NCBI RefSeq assembly: GCF_016086655.4
Contig: NC_052136.2
Location: forward strand, 44,136,492 to 44,200,491
Reading direction: 5' to 3'
Source of the DNA: Lepeophtheirus salmonis
Taxonomy: Eukaryota; Arthropoda; Copepoda; Siphonostomatoida; Caligidae
DNA: 64,000 bases
Every line of letters begins with the position of its first letter. The stretch's first letter is position 1. Below the pieces are notes generated by a model. That model saw only the letters and a program-made list of their open reading frames with translations. It was not told the DNA's origin and made no database searches. Shown here one piece after another: positions 60,601 to 64,000 of this stretch. Position numbers and translations under genes: made by a program.

Positions 60601-61639
60601 CAATTAGAAATATCATTATTCCGGATTTGTAGACTATTCTTCGTTTATTTAATTTGACAAGAAATGAACACTACTTATAGAAAAAAAAGCAGGTCAAAAA
60701 GAGGAAGGGAGGAATTTCAAGTGTAGAGGATTCCTGTAGGTCTATTCCCTCCGTTAGCATCAAAATAACAGGAACTCCTCAAACCATTCCTGGCCTAGGT
60801 CTAATAGGTATTGAAAGGGAATTTGAATGGTCATATAGGGGGAAGAGGGGGGGGGGATATTTATGCATTATACATATATTATGTATGGAAAGTTTTAGAA
60901 AGAGATACATTTATTGTATAGCCTATAAAACAATCCATTCTTTATCAATAAATTAATAAGTAATTTACGAGAGAATGCGGGGGGAGGCTCCATATTATTT
61001 TTCCTTTGCCTCCATTTTCTTCAAAATCAAAAGGTCTAAAAAGACGGATAATAAATAACCCTATCTCATTATTATTTGGAATAATAAGTCTAAATTATTC
61101 CAAATGTATGTATGTATACTATATAGTGAAAGAAAGAAAGAATCCATTTGTTTGCTTGTGCGTGGATGAGTTAACAAACAAACCAACCTCTTCCTCCTAA
61201 TGGACTGTTTTCATTATCCGCCTCCTCCTCCTCCCCTTTTCTCATATAATATACATATTGTAGGTATGTATGTGCAATATATTATCATAATATGATAATA
61301 ATACGAATAATAAGGAAATTGATACTGCTGTTTGCTTCTGGAGCAAAAGGAATATTCAAAAGGGTAGGCTAAGTGGGATTCTAGTGGCAAAAAAGAGTAT
61401 GTAAATGGAGGAGGAAACATCTGTTTGATATATTATGTACCGTAAATACAATACCATACTATCACATCTTAGTTATTACACTATGCATCCTCTAATGTAT
61501 CTATATATTCAGAGCCTTTCGCCCCCCCATCTCCATCCTTAATGGAGGGAAAAAGTTCCAATATATGTATGTATGTACATATTAACAGTGCATTATCCTC
61601 ATGTCGTTATCTTTATACATAAATTATTCACTTCTTAAC
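54665..61639. other. Gene-poor AT-rich stretch
   Basis: No gene recognised. A GC-richer patch at 56740-56840 and a repeated ccggcacactg motif are listed as findings. The open frame over 57225-57449 lies in slightly GC-richer sequence but has no recognisable domain or splice support. Frames over 57877-58059, 59344-59562, 59867-60058 and 61006-61420 are dismissed for the same reason. Confidence 0.5.
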
Positions 61640-62220
61640 AAGGGATAATTCAAGATGAACCACTCAACGCTTAGAACTTAGTCATTTTATTGACTCTCGC
61701 AACCTTTCCTTTCCAAAAAAATCAATCAACCAATCACGTCGTTGTTTTCATTCTCTGTATATTGCAATCTTTCCTTCAAAATAAGAAAGAAAAAAGTCCT
61801 TAAATCAGCTCATAGTTGACCAATTCTTTGCCTCATTTACTGCCTACAGATTACATCATTCGAGTTCAATCAATCAAAGTTTAGAGCACGAATCAAACAA
61901 GTTACCTTTATTGTATCTATATTGCACTATACAAAGATTCAAGATAAGAAAAAAATAGTTTTTTGATTCTTCCTTCCAACTCTGGAGTTGTTCATGATAA
62001 ATAGAAAGGGGTTATTCAATGCTTAAAAAGTGTTGATTCAAGTTCAACTAATCAACATTTAGAATATGAATTAGTTATCGTTACATTTATGTTATATCGT
62101 AAATTTTCTATCAAAAAAAAAAAAAAAAAAAATGGAAAAAAGAGCCAAAATTAGTTGGTAACTATTAACAGCACATGATTCAGTGCTCATTCGAGTTCAA
62201 TCAATCATTTTTGAGAATAC
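61640..62220. repeat. Degenerate tandem copies of the dispersed ~190-base repeat
   Basis: About three diverged copies. Recurrent blocks are cattcgagttcaatcaatca (61858, 62190; variant at 62040), gttacctttattgtatct, tttctttc or A-rich tracts, and ccaaaattagttggtaact. The same blocks are found at 29560-30085 and a fragment is at 3590-3640. Confidence 0.55.
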
Positions 62221-64000
62221 TGATAAGAGGAACACAAGTAGACAATTCGATAGTTGACAAAAGGATACAGTGTATATTTGAGGTTAATGGAATAGCTCCG
62301 ACGTGTCTCAAGGCCAACTTTTACACATAATTTTTTTAAATTATTTCACCAACTTTTTACATATAGGTATACGTCCTTTTTCTTAAAATTAACCGACTTT
62401 CAGCAGTAATATAAATCTTAGAAAGCATGTGAAGTGGCAATGACATATATGTAAGCATATCCCCCCCAAAAAAAAAAAAAAGTGTAGATATGTAGGTATT
62501 TAGAAGAATTAATTAATTAAGCAATAGAACAAGTCATGAAACCTTTATTAAATGAATAAAATTTTAATTGAATTAAGATTGAAATCAGAACTGTGTTGAT
62601 GGAAACAAATGGTTTTTACAAAAAAAAAAAAAAATGAAAAAGTATACAAAAAACGAAATTTACTTTTTTAGAGGGCTTTCTTTTATTCAAAAAGGCAAAT
62701 CTAACGAATAACTAGAAACAAAAGGAGGGGAATAGCCACTAAATACAACACGGAATGATGCATGTTTAATTATATTCATACGTATATATACATTCATTTA
62801 TCAAGACACACTCACGCAGAAGGTGGTAGTCTTGAAGCCATTTAAGTTTTTTAAATTTCTTCTCTTTCTTCATTTGATGACTTTTCAATATAATTTTTCT
62901 TCTTTTTGTGAATTCAATTTGCTTTACTTTATTTTTTTGGAATACAATATTATGGGAAAGAATGAAGTTTTTTCACTTTGATTTGAATTTTGATCTACGA
63001 TTTAAATTGTTGAAAAACTCGGATCGGGAAAAAATCAGTGTCAGACCGACACTCAGCACTATTATTAAGGTATTTGCTTTTCCTCCATCTATTTTTTGCG
63101 GATAAGGATGTGTATAAATATAACATTATCACAATGACCCAAAACTTGGTTTGCATGACCTTTGAGAGCATTATAGGGCCTAATGGCAATACCCTTGTTG
63201 TTTTACCGATTAATTTTCTGGTTTTGTCAGAAAAATCTGATTTTTACGGATATCTCTCACTTATAACTTTTTTTTTTGAGCAGGCCAACCCTAAGGCACA
63301 CTTTTTCTCCTCGTGGTTGAAATTTCTTATATGTAGACTCCATGGTGGTGAATTCCTAACTTAATCAATTAGATTGATATAGTATGTAATAAAATATAAT
63401 TGGTGTCATTCTTTTTTTTTTTGAGTATGCATATATTTGTAGTTCTTACGGATATATTAAATTCTGTTTTCCCTGTCTAATAAGCATGGTGTTTCAAAAG
63501 CCATATGAAAACATTTAAGTAACATATTTTTTATTTCCATAAAGTTTGTCTTTCTCAAAAATCACAAATAACTAGATAAATAAATATGTCGTTATAGAAC
63601 TAGCTCTAACTAATATCAGTCCAACTTCAGTGAGATGTTCCTGATAATTAATTTCTTTCAGGAGGAAGGATGATTGAAATTAACTTTAAGCTTTTAATAC
63701 AAAAATAAAATGTACTAATTTTCTATGATGTTTACTTTATTAAGTTCCATCACTTTTAGGTTGATAATTAAACATTTTAAAACTTATAATTAGTTAATAT
63801 ATGAATCCAAAACAGTGATCTAAACCCAGGAAGATTCAAACACGAGGATCAAGTTACAACATACTTTGATTCAAACATAACTAATTTGGAACCAAAAGCC
63901 TACTTGTTAGATATATCATGAGCCAATTTGTTGAAATACATACTATAGGAATATATAAAAGTGCTTTCAAACAACGTGTTCCTTATGATTATATTTATCC
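62221..64000. other. No gene recognised
   Basis: AT-rich DNA. Overlapping plus-strand frames at 62908-63105 and 63038-63364 (65 and 108 residues) are longer than most chance frames here. Their sequence has no domain I recognise, no clear splice sites, and a competing minus-strand frame. They could be a decayed transposon; I do not call a gene. Confidence 0.4.

Noticed and set aside
63038..63364. A 108-residue plus-strand open frame near the right edge
   Set aside because: No recognisable domain, no splice sites, overlapping frames on both strands, AT-rich surroundings.

Overview
The window is AT-rich eukaryotic DNA with short coding exons, GT-AG introns, many microsatellites and homopolymers, and decayed mariner- and hAT-type transposons. 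The main gene encodes an arthropod E74 (ELF-type ETS) transcription factor, and the second a chondroitin-type carbohydrate sulfotransferase. This fits an arthropod; a parasitic copepod is my best guess, inferred from composition and gene content rather than from a database match. No prokaryotic gene, CRISPR array, tRNA or rRNA gene was recognised.

Layout. At 580-1090 lies a mariner transposase relic, at 1945-2538 a possible hAT-type remnant, and at 2541-3210 a second, internally deleted mariner. From 3210 to 8632 there is low-complexity DNA, part of which must be the E74 3' UTR. From 8633 to 36450 on the minus strand there are at least nine coding exons of E74. The ETS DNA-binding domain sits at the low-coordinate end. 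The upstream exons are scattered through introns of up to 18 kb that hold hAT remnants, palindromes and dispersed repeats. At 36645-37608 on the plus strand a three-exon sulfotransferase gene lies just outside the most upstream E74 exon seen. From 37.7 kb to 64 kb I find no convincing gene: an internally deleted mariner (42408-43251), a short MITE-like element carrying two cAMP-response-element palindromes (54336-54664), hairpins and dispersed repeats.

How the parts fit. Nearly every E74 intron interrupts a codon after its first base (phase 1). The exon at 16846-17059 starts with its own ATG and ends in that phase. The exon at 18149-18211 ends in the same phase and can join the same downstream exon (14100-14276). 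The gene therefore appears to make at least two proteins with different N-termini on one ETS domain, as Drosophila E74A and E74B do. The ETS-domain exon as given carries a reading-frame break that looks like two single-base losses in homopolymers. Six extended nuclear-receptor half-sites (YCAAGGYCR, the FTZ-F1/ERR type) lie in the introns, in keeping with a gene of the ecdysone cascade. No new biological system is evident; the most interesting observations are the E74 isoform structure, the degenerate sulfotransferase and several unexplained hairpins.
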